From positions 1 through 45,542 of the forward strand of contig JAJYRD010000002.1 in assembly GCA_021794275.1 (NCBI GenBank): DNA of 45,542 nucleotides. Direction: 5' to 3'. The stretch comes from Pseudomonadota bacterium (lineage in GTDB: Bacteria > Pseudomonadota > Gammaproteobacteria > Acidiferrobacterales > Acidiferrobacteraceae). Below the pieces are notes generated by a model. It saw nothing but the letters and a program-made list of their open reading frames with translations, searched no databases and was not told the origin of the DNA. This document shows, piece after piece, positions 1 through 8,671 of the stretch (the first letter of the stretch is position 1; each line of letters begins with the position of its first letter). Position numbers and translations under genes: made by a program.

Positions 1-81
1 GCCCGCCTGCACCCTTCTCACCGCCTCGAAACGGATCTCTTCGAGCTTGGCGTGATCGATCTTTCTTCCGTCGACTCGCAT
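1..81 (-). CDS. IS630-type transposase, N-terminal fragment cut by window edge
   Basis: Read on the minus strand from an ATG at 81, the 27 residues begin MRVDGRKIDHAKLEEIRF and stay open to base 1. This opening matches the N-terminus I know from IS630/Tc1-like transposases, just before the helix-turn-helix. The rest, including the DDE catalytic domain, lies outside the window, so its integrity cannot be judged. The AT-rich stretch just upstream (about 88-120) contrasts with the surrounding GC-rich DNA and could hold the element end, but I could not define a terminal inverted repeat. Family assignment rests on a short stretch only. Confidence 0.6.
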   Translation of the reverse strand, partial: MRVDGRKIDHAKLEEIRFEAVRRVQAG

Positions 82-161
82 GCGGGAATCATATCATATA
101 GTCTCTAAGATATGTACTGCTTAGTAAAACCCATCGCAACGTTCGACGGTCGGGACGTGTC

Positions 162-690
162 TCACCAGGCGACGATGTCGCGTGATTGCGGTTGACAGGT
201 CCGGTCGACCATGCCGCCGAAGTGGGTAAGCTGTCTTAGCCTGGATGGTATCGTGAGGACCGTCGCGCCAGCCTTTTGTCGATTGGCCGCAAGGCGATTG
301 AGGATGCGGGTTTCGAGAGGCGCGAATACAAGAGCAGCCTTGGCGGATTCTGTCACGCGATCGAGCATGGTCAGCCAAAAGATCCGCGAGCCCAAGGTAC
401 GGAAGAGAGCCAGGAGATTGGCGAGTCGTTCGGCCGCGCACAACTCGGGGCGTTTGGCCTGGCCGCCAGACCTCAGAATCTGGCAAAGGTTTCGATCTTG
501 GAGTCCAACGCGAATCGCTTCCGATTCCTCATCGGTTAAGTTCAGGAGTGGGCCCGCACATTGATAATGAGTTTCCATGCGATCGGGTCGCGACCCCGCA
601 AGCACGGAGGCCTGATCTCTTGGGTGTCGGCCATCCCTTGGGAGGCGCGGGCGTGTCGGCTGGCGCGTATCGCGGCCTCTCTTGGTATGC
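162..690 (-). pseudogene. IS4-type transposase remnant (C-terminal half, broken)
   Basis: The open part (605-162, minus) contains AAERLANLLALF, then SRIFWLTMLDRVTESA and LETRILNRLAAN. These are the C-terminal hallmarks of Tn5/IS4-type transposases (ERLxNLxAxF...WRIFWxTMxNR). Upstream in another minus frame (about 605-560) GRDPIAWKLIINV matches the preceding family segment (REPIDWKLITDLPV), but that frame then hits a stop. So two family segments lie in order but in different frames, with no N-terminal catalytic part. I read it as a decayed, non-functional copy. The upstream limit near 690 is approximate. Confidence 0.62.
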
Positions 691-750
691 CGAAGTCCGA
701 CTTCAGGGCTCGTCTCAGCTCAGCTGTAGCGGACGCTGGCGTGCTCAGAC

Positions 751-780
751 AAAAAAGCCCCCTTCCTAGGGAAGGGGGCT
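751..780 (-). terminator. Strong rho-independent terminator on the minus strand
   Basis: On the minus strand the perfect hairpin AGCCCCCTTCC-CTAG-GAAGGGGGCT is followed directly by TTTTTTG. It is a textbook intrinsic terminator. No intact gene lies immediately upstream on that strand (only the transposase fragment at 923-1141), so the transcript it once ended, or a short RNA it still ends, is not identified. Confidence 0.7.
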
Positions 781-922
781 CGCCATCGTCCTGATGGGAT
801 CAGCGCATCCTTGCGACGGGTTCTACTGTACCCCGTGCGCGCCCTGAGCACGCTCCGACCTAAGGCCGGGTCTTTTTTTGGCCTCTCAGCCCGGCGGCCG
901 CGTAAGTGGCGGCGAGGAGCTT

Positions 923-1141
923 TCACCATTCCATCAGACCTAGGCAAAACTGTATCGTTGATGAGCATCCGCCGTTGGCTCCCCGCCTCGTCGAGGCTGG
1001 TTTCATCTTCGTCTTGCGCGAATCATGCAACGTCCAGCAAGAGATGCCCGTCTCCCGGGCGAGCTCTGGGATTGGCAGGTGGGGGGCGGCCGGCATCTTG
1101 CGGATCACCGACTCCTTCCGTTCTTTGGCGTAGCGCATCAT
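923..1141 (-). pseudogene. IS3-type OrfA / transposase helix-turn-helix fragment
   Basis: From an ATG at 1141 the minus strand reads MMRYAKERKESVIRKM, then IPELARETGISCWTLHDSR. This is the N-terminal helix-turn-helix of a common transposase OrfA type (usual form: ERKxxVLxKMLPP...SIxELAxExGISxxTLYxWRK). Similarity stops after about 50 residues. What follows is unrelated low-complexity sequence and no OrfB is found. I infer a truncated relic. Confidence 0.5.
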
Positions 1142-1292
1142 GGTTGCCGACTCTCTTTCTGCCCCCAAGGGTTTCACATAAGAGGCGACAGGTAGTCTGA
1201 CAGCGGGGTTTTTGTCGGAGGGGAGGCGAGGAACCCCGCCTCAAAGTCAGCGGCGCGAGACGGGGATGACCGGGGGCTCGATCGCGTGGCCT

Positions 1293-1455
1293 TTAAGGAC
1301 GGCAGCGTAGCCGCTTGAGATGCTTCTTGTGGGCGTGCAGCGCCAAGCCAGAGCGGCTTCGACCGCGAACGCCGAGTCGGGTCGGGTCGGGCGCAGTAGA
1401 GTTCGAGTACCCGCTTCTGCCGCTCGAGGTGGTCCTTCTGGTCGTGGCTGGAGGC
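1293..1455 (-). pseudogene. IS607-type serine resolvase (TnpA) remnant, frameshifted
   Basis: In one minus frame, from 1455, SSHDQKDHLERQKRVLELYC reproduces the IS607 resolvase segment SSHDQKxDLxRQxxxLExYC. In a second frame, ending at 1293, HAHKKHLKRL matches the later family segment NxxKKGLKRL. At least one indel separates the two, and neither the N-terminal MerR-like helix-turn-helix nor the catalytic-serine region is present in frame. No tnpB follows it directly, so it is a dead relic. The remaining intergenic DNA between 1142 and 1512 shows nothing else I can support. Confidence 0.55.
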
Positions 1456-1512
1456 GCGGGCCCAGGGGCCCCGGAAAGCCGCCTCGCCGCGTCTTGACTC
1501 AATGCAGACTGT

Positions 1513-3126
1513 TCAAGTCCCTGGGGTCGCGGCGTTTCGAAGGCCGTTTTCCACGGCCACATCGGGCCCGTCGCTTGCGATCACATGAAAGCGTCCGTAG
1601 CGCGCCCACGAGTGCTCGTCCGATACGGGTCCCACGATGAAGACTCGGCGGCGTTTCGCAAGATCAACGAGCGCGCGGCCCGTAATGAGGCGATGGGCCT
1701 TGGGGTCGTGGCGGATGCCGTAGTACAAGTCGCCCTGGCGTGGATCGAAGACGTAGATCGGCCGGTGGAGATAGAAGTCCAGGGACGAAAGGTCTTCGTA
1801 ATGATGCGCCACGAAGACGTAGGAGCGGGGTGTGAGGTGGGGGAGCAGTGCCCGGGCCAGGTTTTTGGAGGCGTAATGGTTCGGGTGCGTGATGGAAAAC
1901 GTAAGAAAGAGCGCCACGAAGCCCGCCTGTGATGCGAGGGCTGCGAAGGGTAAGACGCGCCCCCACCGTGCCCGGGGGGCCACCAGGGCCGCAACGAAGA
2001 AGCCGAGGTAGGCAAGTGCTGCGCCTAGGAGATAGGGACGCATGGGTGGATGAGGGACGCGAAGGGCGGCGATGCCGGCCGCGAGACAGAGAAAGGCGAA
2101 GACCCCGAGGAGGCGTGTCAGGGAACGCCCTGCGAGGTCGGGTAGGGCGCGCCCGACAAAGAGCGCGAGCGCAGGAAACGCCGGCAGCATGTAATAGGAG
2201 GACGAGGTCTTGGACAGCGTGAAGAATACAAGATAGGCGCCGGCCCAGATGAGCAGAAAGCGATCGAGGCGGTCGAAGGGGCGCCGACGGATCAAGCCCG
2301 CAAGCAGAAACGGTGTCCAGGGAAACATGCCGAACACGAGATGTTCGAGATTGTAATAGACGGGAGGCCGCCGGTAGTCCATGGGTTTCAGGGTCCCAAG
2401 GAAGCGATCGAAGTGTTCCTGGATGATATAGCGATCGAAGAACCCAGGAACGTGCAGCGTCATCCAGATATGCCATGGCAGGACGATCACGAGAAAGACC
2501 AGCCAAGCGACGAGAAATGGGCGCCAGGGGATGGTGCGGCGCTCCAGGGCGAGAAAGGCCATCACGATAAGCCCGGGGAGCACGATCCCTATGAGCCCCT
2601 TGGTGAGGCACGCGAGCGCCGCTGCGGCCGCCGCCAGAAACAGGCGCGAGGAGCGCTCCGGGCGTTCAATGTAGGCGTAGAAGGCGAGCAGGCTGATGGT
2701 GTGGAAGAGCGTGAACGTCATGTCGAACATGGCGAGCTGCGACATCATGTAAAAGCCGATCGACGAGCAGAGAATCACGACAGGCCACGCGGGCTCGGGC
2801 ATGCGTCCCTTCGCGAAGCGCGCGACCACAAGCAAGGTCCCAAGCGCTGCCAAGGCCGAGGGTAGCCGCGCCGCGAATTTGCCGATGCCGAATATCTTGT
2901 ACGAGAGCATCACGAGCCAGTAGAAGATGGGCGGCTTCTCGAGATAGGGCATGCCATCGAGACGCGGTATCAGGGGATTGTGCGCAAGCATCTCGCGCGC
3001 GGCCTCGGCGTAGAGCCCCTCGTTCAGATTGAAGAGCGGTCGTAGGGCAAGCGGAACAAGGGTGAGGACGAGAACGACAAGGACCAGAACCGCGGGCCAT
3101 CGGCGGCGCATAAGAAGCGAAGGCAT
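1513..3126 (-). CDS. ArnT/PMT-family membrane glycosyltransferase
   Basis: The 537-residue protein starts with a membrane segment after MPSLLMRRRWPAVLVL, and has about ten hydrophobic helices. The first periplasmic loop carries NEGLYAEAAREML and, about 20 residues on, YLEKPPIFYWLVM. These are the signatures of GT39/GT83-type transferases (ArnT-like), which move a sugar from a polyprenyl-phosphate donor to lipid A, protein or another acceptor on the periplasmic side. The usual Asp of the D-E pair in the first loop is Asn here, with the Glu kept, so catalysis should be checked. The soluble C-terminal part (from about residue 350) is poorly conserved in the family. Donor and acceptor cannot be told from sequence. 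No sugar-modification genes (arnA/B/C types) are adjacent. Start 3126 has no clear ribosome site; an ATG at 3111 is an alternative. Confidence 0.85.
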   Translation of the reverse strand: MPSLLMRRRWPAVLVLVVLVLTLVPLALRPLFNLNEGLYAEAAREMLAHNPLIPRLDGMPYLEKPPIFYWLVMLSYKIFGIGKFAARLPSALAALGTLLVVARFAKGRMPEPAWPVVILCSSIGFYMMSQLAMFDMTFTLFHTISLLAFYAYIERPERSSRLFLAAAAAALACLTKGLIGIVLPGLIVMAFLALERRTIPWRPFLVAWLVFLVIVLPWHIWMTLHVPGFFDRYIIQEHFDRFLGTLKPMDYRRPPVYYNLEHLVFGMFPWTPFLLAGLIRRRPFDRLDRFLLIWAGAYLVFFTLSKTSSSYYMLPAFPALALFVGRALPDLAGRSLTRLLGVFAFLCLAAGIAALRVPHPPMRPYLLGAALAYLGFFVAALVAPRARWGRVLPFAALASQAGFVALFLTFSITHPNHYASKNLARALLPHLTPRSYVFVAHHYEDLSSLDFYLHRPIYVFDPRQGDLYYGIRHDPKAHRLITGRALVDLAKRRRVFIVGPVSDEHSWARYGRFHVIASDGPDVAVENGLRNAATPGT

Positions 3127-3243
3127 GTCGGTATGGTAACAAATGCGCCCGCAGCGCGTAAGGGTCGAGATTGCTTCGAGGCGCAGCGATCTTTAGTCGC
3201 GCGCTTCATGGGCAGACGATGCGGCGCAGTGGTTGGGGTCGCC

Positions 3244-3268
3244 GACGGACCGTGGTGCGCGGTCCGTC
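3244..3268. terminator. Hairpin downstream of wrbA
   Basis: A perfect 9-bp stem (GACGGACCG ... CGGTCCGTC, 7-base loop) lies 22 bases beyond the wrbA stop. There is no U-run on either side, so it may be a weak or factor-assisted terminator or a 3'-end stabiliser. Confidence 0.4.
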
Positions 3269-3289
3269 AGGCGGCGTGTTTCGTTGTTC

Positions 3290-3898
3290 CTACGAGGCGG
3301 CGGCGAGGCGCGCCGTGATGCGGGCCACATGGTCGCCCTGGAAGCGCGCGATACTGAGTTCTGTGGCGCTCGGCATACGGCTCCCATCGCCGCCTGCCAG
3401 GGTGGCCGCCCCGTAAGGGCTGCCGCCTACGATCTCGTCGAGACGCGTGAGGTCCGGGCACGAGTAGGGGACACCAACGATGACCATGCCATGATGGAGC
3501 AGCGTGGTATGGAAGGAAGTGATCGTCGTTTCCTGTCCACCGTGCTGGGTCGCGGTGCTGACGAATACGCTGCCGACCTTGCCTATGAGTTTGCCGGCGC
3601 TCCAGAGGGGGCCTGTGCGGTCGAGGAAGTTACGCATCTGCGCGCACATGTTGCCGAAGCGGGTCGGTGTGCCGAAGATTATGGCGTCGTAATGCTCAAG
3701 CTCCAGGGGCTCGGCGATCGGGGCTGCCTGAGTGGTCTTGGCGTGCATGGCCGCAAGGGTTTCGGCGGGCATCAACTCGGGGACACGTTTTATGTCTACC
3801 GTCGTCCCCGCTACGCCACGCGCGCCTTCGGCGACTGCCTCTGCCATTTTTTCAGTATGTCCCCACGTGCTGTAGTACAAGACCAAAATGCGGCTCAT
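3290..3898 (-). CDS. wrbA: NAD(P)H:quinone oxidoreductase, WrbA type
   Basis: A 202-residue flavodoxin-fold protein of the family's usual length. It opens [20 protein letters not shown], whose STWGHTEK loop binds the FMN phosphate. [18 protein letters not shown] (about residues 76-93) and the later [12 protein letters not shown] (about 115-126) are WrbA hallmarks and shape the flavin pocket. WrbA reduces quinones by two electrons with NAD(P)H in the cytosol, avoiding semiquinone radicals. AGGAGG lies six bases before the start. It diverges from the HxlR-type regulator at 3985, an arrangement typical of quinone- or aldehyde-sensing HxlR proteins, so I infer that this regulator controls it. Confidence 0.92.
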   Translation of the reverse strand: MSRILVLYYSTWGHTEKMAEAVAEGARGVAGTTVDIKRVPELMPAETLAAMHAKTTQAAPIAEPLELEHYDAIIFGTPTRFGNMCAQMRNFLDRTGPLWSAGKLIGKVGSVFVSTATQHGGQETTITSFHTTLLHHGMVIVGVPYSCPDLTRLDEIVGGSPYGAATLAGGDGSRMPSATELSIARFQGDHVARITARLAAAS

Positions 3899-3984
3899 GC
3901 AAACCTCCTGGCTGAAAACGCGTTATGATTGCGCTATATAACCCCTTATAGTTATTTTTGTGAAGTAGGTATTTTAAAGTAACC
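3899..3984. promoter_or_regulatory. Divergent wrbA / hxlR-type control region
   Basis: This 86-base gap is much more AT-rich than its surroundings and must hold both promoters. It contains a dyad ATAAC-8-GTTAT (3938-3955) with TATATA beside it, and two loosely similar stretches farther right (TAGTTATTTTTGTGAAG and TAGGTATTTTAAAG). HxlR proteins usually bind such AT-rich dyads. The exact operator is a guess. Confidence 0.5.
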
Positions 3985-4335
3985 ATGGATACGCCTTCAA
4001 CCTGTCCGGTCGACGCCGTCTTGAAGCTCCTCGCGGGGCCTTGGACGACGCATGTGTTGTGGACGCTGCAGACGCACGGCGCTTTGCGCTATGGGGCCTT
4101 GAAGCGCGCCATCCCTGGGGTCTCGAGCCGTTTGCTTACCGAGCGGTTGCGGCGGCTCGCGGCTGCGGGCTTCGTCGAGCGCGAGGTGGTCCCGACCGTG
4201 CCGCCGCAGGTGTCGTATGCTCTCTCCCCGCGGGGGCGCCGCCTGGGCGAGGTCTTGGCCCAGCTCCAGCCGATTGTGCGGGAGTGGGAGGAGCAGGGAA
4301 TCGGTCTTGAGGGAGCGCGCGGGGGCGATCGATGA
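3985..4335 (+). CDS. HxlR-family winged-helix regulator
   Basis: The 116 residues match HxlR: the N-terminal CPVDAVLKLLAGPWTTHVLW places the family cysteine at residue 8 before the conserved LLxGxW segment. FxxLxxxIPGVSxRLLTERL (residues 36-56) is the recognition helix region, and the wing with VSYALSPRGRRL follows. The N-terminal Cys is the redox or electrophile sensor in several characterised members, so a response to quinones or aldehydes is plausible. It diverges from wrbA, its likely target. No clear Shine-Dalgarno precedes the ATG. Confidence 0.85.
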   Translation: MDTPSTCPVDAVLKLLAGPWTTHVLWTLQTHGALRYGALKRAIPGVSSRLLTERLRRLAAAGFVEREVVPTVPPQVSYALSPRGRRLGEVLAQLQPIVREWEEQGIGLEGARGGDR

Positions 4336-4384
4336 CGTCAGGGCGCGCCTTGCGTTCGTTATGCGCGCGTCCGCGGGGGAAGCG

Positions 4385-5755
4385 ATGAGTCCGTTGGCGT
4401 CCGCGGTCGCAGGCCTCTGCGCGGGTCTTGCTGCAGGCCTCGTGTTCTGGTGGGTCGAGCGGCGACGGGCGGGGCAGGCCCTTGCAAGCGCAGGCGACAC
4501 GCGACAGGTCCTGGCTGCGCGCGAGGGCGAGCTTGCGCGTACCCGCGAGGAGCTCGATGCGCTGCGGCTTCAATATGTAAAGCTCGAGGAGCGCGCGCGT
4601 TACGAGGAGAAGGTTCAGGGTGAGCGGCTCGCCAGTCTGCGTGACGCCCAAAAGGCCGTGGGGGATATGTTTAAAGGCCTGTCGCAGGAGGCCCTGCAAC
4701 GCAATAGCCAGCTTTTCTTGGATCTCGCTCAGGAGCGCTTCGCGAACCTGGCGCAAGGCGCAAGCGCCGATCTCCGTGCGCGTGAGCAGGCGATCTCGCA
4801 CCTCGTTGGGCCTGTGGTGGAACGCTTGAATCGCGTCGATGGGCTGCTCGCGCAACTGGAAGTGAAACGCGAAAGCGCCTATCAGTCCTTGACCGATCAA
4901 GTGAAGGCCTTGATCGAGAGCCACCTGCCGAAGCTCCATCGCGAGACCGCCAACCTCGTGAAGGCCTTGCGGGAACCGGCGGCGCGCGGCCGCTGGGGCG
5001 AGCTGCAACTACGGCGTGTGGTGGAGATGGCCGGCATGCTCGATCATTGCGACTTCGTGGAGCAGGCGCAAAGGATCGGGGACGAGGGGCGGGTCCTGCG
5101 CCCGGATCTGGTCGTGAAATTGCCGGGCGGCCGGCATGTCGTCGTGGACGCGAAGACCCCGGTCGACGCCTACCTGAGCGCCGTCGAGGCCGAAGATGAG
5201 CCGGGACGCGCCTTGTCTCTGAAGCGCCACGCGGCTCAGGTGCGCGCGCACCTGGGGCAACTCGCGAAAAAGTCCTATTGGGAGCAGTTCCCGCGGGCGC
5301 CGGAGTTCGTGGTCATGTTCGTGCCGGGCGAAGTCTTCTTCAGCGCCGCCTTGCGCGAGGATCCGACGCTGATCGAGACCGGTGTCGACCAAAAGGTAAT
5401 CCCGGCAAGCCCGACCACCCTGATCGCGCTTCTGCGCGCTGTCTCCTACGGCTGGCAGCAGGATGCCATCGCCCGCAACGCCGAAGAGATCGCCGCCTTG
5501 GGCAAGGAGCTCTACAAGCGTGTCGCGCTCTTGGGCCGGGGGTGGGCCGAGACCGGCACGAAGCTCGCTTCCGCGGTCCAGGCCTACAATAAAACCGTGG
5601 GTACGCTCGAGGGCCGGGTATTACCGCAGGCCCGGCGTTTCCGGGACCTGCGCGCGGGCGACGAGGATGAGATACCGCCGCTCGAGGGCTTGCCGGAAGA
5701 ACCTCGCCCCTTGTCTTCTCCGGAGCTGGCCGACTTCTCGGGCCCCGAGGATTGA
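4385..5755 (+). CDS. rmuC: DNA recombination protein RmuC
   Basis: The 456-residue protein has an N-terminal membrane anchor (MSPLASAVAGLCAGLAAGLV), a charged coiled coil to about residue 110, and then the RmuC nuclease-like core. In the core, REPAARGRWGELQLRRVVE (about 198-216) and VVDAKTPVDAYLSA (about 254-267) are family signatures; the D-A-K triad belongs to the restriction-endonuclease-like fold. RmuC limits inversions at short inverted repeats and takes part in DNA processing. I chose the ATG at 4385 because GGGGGA lies right upstream and the anchor follows. Longer frames would run back into the HxlR gene, which ends 49 bases earlier and may be co-transcribed. Confidence 0.9.
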   Translation: MSPLASAVAGLCAGLAAGLVFWWVERRRAGQALASAGDTRQVLAAREGELARTREELDALRLQYVKLEERARYEEKVQGERLASLRDAQKAVGDMFKGLSQEALQRNSQLFLDLAQERFANLAQGASADLRAREQAISHLVGPVVERLNRVDGLLAQLEVKRESAYQSLTDQVKALIESHLPKLHRETANLVKALREPAARGRWGELQLRRVVEMAGMLDHCDFVEQAQRIGDEGRVLRPDLVVKLPGGRHVVVDAKTPVDAYLSAVEAEDEPGRALSLKRHAAQVRAHLGQLAKKSYWEQFPRAPEFVVMFVPGEVFFSAALREDPTLIETGVDQKVIPASPTTLIALLRAVSYGWQQDAIARNAEEIAALGKELYKRVALLGRGWAETGTKLASAVQAYNKTVGTLEGRVLPQARRFRDLRAGDEDEIPPLEGLPEEPRPLSSPELADFSGPED

Positions 5756-5874
5756 AGGGGCGCCGACCGGCTCGCCCCCGTCTGCCCAGCGAAGTGACGC
5801 GCGCGGGTCTTTCCGGTAGGATGGCGGGCTTTGTGTGCACACATTCTTAAAGACCCTTTCCCGGCAGGATTCCC

Positions 5875-7485
5875 GTGCTTTCAACCGCTCAGCTCACCAT
5901 GCAATTTGGGGCAGCGCCCCTTTTCGAGAACGTTTCCGTCAAGTTCGGGTCCGGACATCGCTATGGCCTCATAGGGGCCAACGGATCCGGCAAGTCGACC
6001 TTCATGAAGATCCTGGGCCGGGATATCGAGCCCACGTCCGGGGTCGTGTCGTGGGAGGCCGATAAGCGTGTCGGCAAGCTCCGTCAGGACCAGTTCGCCT
6101 TCGAGTCCCACACGGTTTTAGACACCGTCATCATGGGTGACGCGGAGCTCTGGCGCTTGAAGTCTGAACGGGATCGGCTCTACGGCCTGCCGTCTCTGAG
6201 CGAAGAGGACGGGATGCGGGTCGCGGAGCTCGAAGCGGACTTCGCCGCGTGCGACGGCTATACGGCCGAGTCGCGCGCCGGCGAACTCCTGACCGGCCTT
6301 GGGGTGCCGGTCGCCCAACATGCCGGGCCCATGAGCGCGGTGGCGCCGGGATGGAAACTGCGCGTGCTTTTGGCGCAGGCCCTGTTCCCCGATCCAGACA
6401 TTCTGCTGCTTGATGAGCCCACCAACCATCTGGACATCCATACGATCCGATGGCTCGAGGATCTCTTGGTCGAGCGGCGCAGTACCATGGTCATCATCTC
6501 CCATGACCGCCATTTTCTAAACCGGGTGTGCACGCACATAGCCGACCTGGACTATGGCGAGGTGCGGATATTTCCCGGCAATTACGATGAATACATGATT
6601 GCCGCCACTGAGGTACGCGAGCGGCGCGTGGCCGACAACGCCAAGAAGAAGGCTCAGATCGCCGATCTGCAGGCCTTTGTGAGCCGTTTTTCGGCGAACG
6701 CCTCCAAGGCCAAGCAGGCCACGTCGCGCGCCCGGCAGATCGAGAAGATCAAGCTCGACGAAATCAAGCCCTCGAGTCGCGTGAGCCCTTATATTCGATT
6801 CGATATGGAAAAGAAGCTTTATCGGCAGGCGCTCGAGATCCGTGGCATGGCGCAGGGTTATGATGATCTCCTCTGGCGCGATCTCGATCTTTACGTGACC
6901 GCCGGGGCCCGTATCGGCGTGATTGGCGCAAACGGGGCCGGGAAGACCACGCTTTTGCGCACGCTTGCCGGGGAACTGAGTCCGCGTTTAGGGGAGCTTC
7001 AGTGGGCGGAGGCCGCGCGTGTCGGCTACTGCGCGCAGGATCACGGAGATGATTTCGCCGACGATCTTACACTGCTTGCGTGGATGAGTCAGTGGGGATC
7101 CCCGTCCCACGACGAACAGGCGATACGTGCCGTGCTCGGGCGGCTTTTGTTTTCCCGGGAGGAGAGCGAGAAATCGGTACGCGTGTTATCCGGAGGTGAG
7201 CGGGCCCGCATGATCTTTGGGAAGCTCATGCTGCGTTCGCCGAACGTCTTGATACTGGATGAGCCCACCAACCACTTGGACATGGAATCCATCGAGGCCT
7301 TGAATCTGGCCCTGGTCCATTACCCTGGTACGCTCATCTTCGCGAGCCACGACCGCGAGTTCGTATCTTCGCTTGCGACCGAGATCCTGGAGTTGCGCGA
7401 TGGTCGCATCACGAGCTTTGGCGGCAACTACGAGGATTATCTGAAAACACGGGGCGCCACACCCTCACGCGCGGCTGCGCATTGA
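5875..7485 (+). CDS. ybiT: ABC-F ATPase, YbiT type
   Basis: A 536-residue protein with two ABC domains and no membrane segments. Walker A sites are GANGSGKST (about 35-43) and GANGAGKTT (about 353-361); both Walker B/H-loop blocks read [11 protein letters not shown] and [12 protein letters not shown]. The linker with repeated Lys/Arg (about 255-300, [16 protein letters not shown]) is the P-site-interacting motif of ABC-F translation factors. The second signature is [11 protein letters not shown]. The first signature is weak ([16 protein letters not shown] lacks the SGG core), which is a recognised feature of YbiT-like members. It acts on the ribosome in the cytosol. The start is a GTG with AGGA about six bases ahead. 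Confidence 0.88.
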   Translation: MLSTAQLTMQFGAAPLFENVSVKFGSGHRYGLIGANGSGKSTFMKILGRDIEPTSGVVSWEADKRVGKLRQDQFAFESHTVLDTVIMGDAELWRLKSERDRLYGLPSLSEEDGMRVAELEADFAACDGYTAESRAGELLTGLGVPVAQHAGPMSAVAPGWKLRVLLAQALFPDPDILLLDEPTNHLDIHTIRWLEDLLVERRSTMVIISHDRHFLNRVCTHIADLDYGEVRIFPGNYDEYMIAATEVRERRVADNAKKKAQIADLQAFVSRFSANASKAKQATSRARQIEKIKLDEIKPSSRVSPYIRFDMEKKLYRQALEIRGMAQGYDDLLWRDLDLYVTAGARIGVIGANGAGKTTLLRTLAGELSPRLGELQWAEAARVGYCAQDHGDDFADDLTLLAWMSQWGSPSHDEQAIRAVLGRLLFSREESEKSVRVLSGGERARMIFGKLMLRSPNVLILDEPTNHLDMESIEALNLALVHYPGTLIFASHDREFVSSLATEILELRDGRITSFGGNYEDYLKTRGATPSRAAAH

Positions 7486-8295
7486 TAGGCGTTCTACTGA
7501 CCCCCCGGCTGCAAGGAGCGTGGGGAGGTCGACGGCTCGCAGTCCGCGGGCCTCGATCTCTTGGAGCAAGGTCGGCAGGACCGTTTCTATGACCGGGTGG
7601 CCTTGTCGGTCGCAGGCGTTGCGGCCGTCATGCAGGAGCAAAATGGCGCCCGGCTGGATATGACGCAAGACCCGCCGCAAGACCCTCGCAGGCACCGCGT
7701 CTAGGGTGTCGAATCCGCGGCGCGACCAGGCGGCATAATGGAGCGCGCGCTCCGCAAGCAGTGGGGCAAGCCATGGGTTGCGAAAGCCGGCAGGCGCTCG
7801 AAAGTAGGCGGGGAGGCGGCCGCAGAGATCGGCGAGCAGGTTTTGGGTGTCGTCTATCTCGCGCGCAAGCTTCTGTGGTCCGAGGAGTGCGAAGCGTGCG
7901 CTATGGCTCCAGCTGTGGTTTTCTATAGTATGCCCGGCCATGGCCAACCGGCGCACGAGTTCTGGCCGGCGTCGCGCCTGGGTACCGATACAAAAGAAGC
8001 TGGCTTTTGCGCGATACTGAGCCAGGATATCAAGTATCCGCGGGCTGAGTGTCTCGTTCGGGCCATCGTCGAAGGTGAGGGCGACCTGCCTTTCGGCGGT
8101 TGTGGCGCGCGTGATCGTGGGGCCCACGAACGAACAGCGCGGGCAGAGGCATGCGGCGGCGAGCGCCGCTTGACTTGCGACGACCGCGCCCAGGGTCGCC
8201 TCTAGCGGGAGGACATGCGTGGCAGCAACGACGGTCACGATGCCGTCAAGGATATTGACCATCCGAAAGACATCGCGTGCATCGATCCGCGCCAT
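7465..8295 (-). CDS. NodB-type polysaccharide deacetylase
   Basis: A 276-residue protein with an N-terminal hydrophobic stretch (about residues 12-45) that could anchor it. The NodB domain starts at [10 protein letters not shown] (motif 1, catalytic base Asp and metal Asp). Motif 2 is ENHSWSHS with its H-x3-H metal pair, motif 3 is [11 protein letters not shown], and ILLLHDGRN is motif 5. All catalytic motifs are present, so an active carbohydrate esterase family 4 enzyme removing N-acetyl groups is likely; the polymer is unknown. Its 3' end overlaps the ABC-F gene by 21 bases, tail to tail. The ATG at 8295 is my choice; a TTG at 8310 and an ATG at 8262 are alternatives. Confidence 0.85.
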   Translation of the reverse strand: MARIDARDVFRMVNILDGIVTVVAATHVLPLEATLGAVVASQAALAAACLCPRCSFVGPTITRATTAERQVALTFDDGPNETLSPRILDILAQYRAKASFFCIGTQARRRPELVRRLAMAGHTIENHSWSHSARFALLGPQKLAREIDDTQNLLADLCGRLPAYFRAPAGFRNPWLAPLLAERALHYAAWSRRGFDTLDAVPARVLRRVLRHIQPGAILLLHDGRNACDRQGHPVIETVLPTLLQEIEARGLRAVDLPTLLAAGGSVERLSMRSRA

Positions 8296-8337
8296 TATCG
8301 GATACAGCAAGACCCTGGGGCGCTACGCGTGCGCGCG

Positions 8338-8371
8338 CAAGACAGGGGCGGTCGCGACCGTTCCTGTCTTG
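8338..8371. repeat. 34-base dyad between deacetylase and polyketide-type operon
   Basis: The left arm starts CAAGACAGG and the right arm ends CCTGTCTTG. The core CGGTCGCGACCG is itself a palindrome, and the two are joined by GG/TT that can pair as G-U in RNA. As RNA on the plus strand it folds into a near-unbroken stem with almost no loop. It lies in the divergent region between the deacetylase and the operon starting at 8672, so an operator, a cruciform or an RNA hairpin are possible. No U-run follows. Confidence 0.7.
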
Positions 8372-8405
8372 GTTGGGGTCGAAAATGTGAGGAGGAGTAA
8401 GCCCT

Positions 8406-8660
8406 ATGCATGATCACGAAACGACCTACGGCGGGTCTTGCCGGAGCGCGACGCTAGCACGCGTCGGGCGCATCGTGCCTTGGGCTTCGGGCGTGGCTGT
8501 CGGGCGGGTAGGGCATTGGGCAGAAACTACACGCATTCCGGCAGGGCAGCAAGGTGAGGAGGGGGTGGTGGAGGGCGACCTTCGTTTCGGGATCGCGCGA
8601 TGCGCCAAGATAGCGGGTTGCAGTCGCAGCGGTAGGGGGCGTCTTGCGCCTTATCTTTGA
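8406..8660 (+). CDS. Possible small protein with a strong ribosome site (doubtful)
   Basis: An ATG at 8406 follows GAGGAGGAG with a spacing of eight bases, an excellent Shine-Dalgarno for this window. The 84 residues that follow are Gly/Arg/Ala-rich with no recognisable domain, signal or membrane segment, and they run almost to the chorismatase start at 8672. It may be a leader or upstream frame of the operon, or chance. I see no other gene in 8296-8671. Confidence 0.25.
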   Translation: MHDHETTYGGSCRSATLARVGRIVPWASGVAVGRVGHWAETTRIPAGQQGEEGVVEGDLRFGIARCAKIAGCSRSGRGRLAPYL

Positions 8661-8671
8661 TTAAACGGTTT

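Noticed and set aside
860-880. Plus-strand terminator with a T-run (GACC...GGTC then seven T)
   Set aside because: The stem has only four pairs and no gene precedes it.
1390-1425. T-loop-like sequence GAGTTCGAGTACCC suggesting a tRNA
   Set aside because: No acceptor or anticodon stems pair around it, and the stretch is explained by the resolvase remnant on the minus strand.
4217-4384. Longer N-terminus for RmuC
   Set aside because: It would overlap the HxlR gene and lacks a ribosome site; the membrane anchor begins right at 4385.
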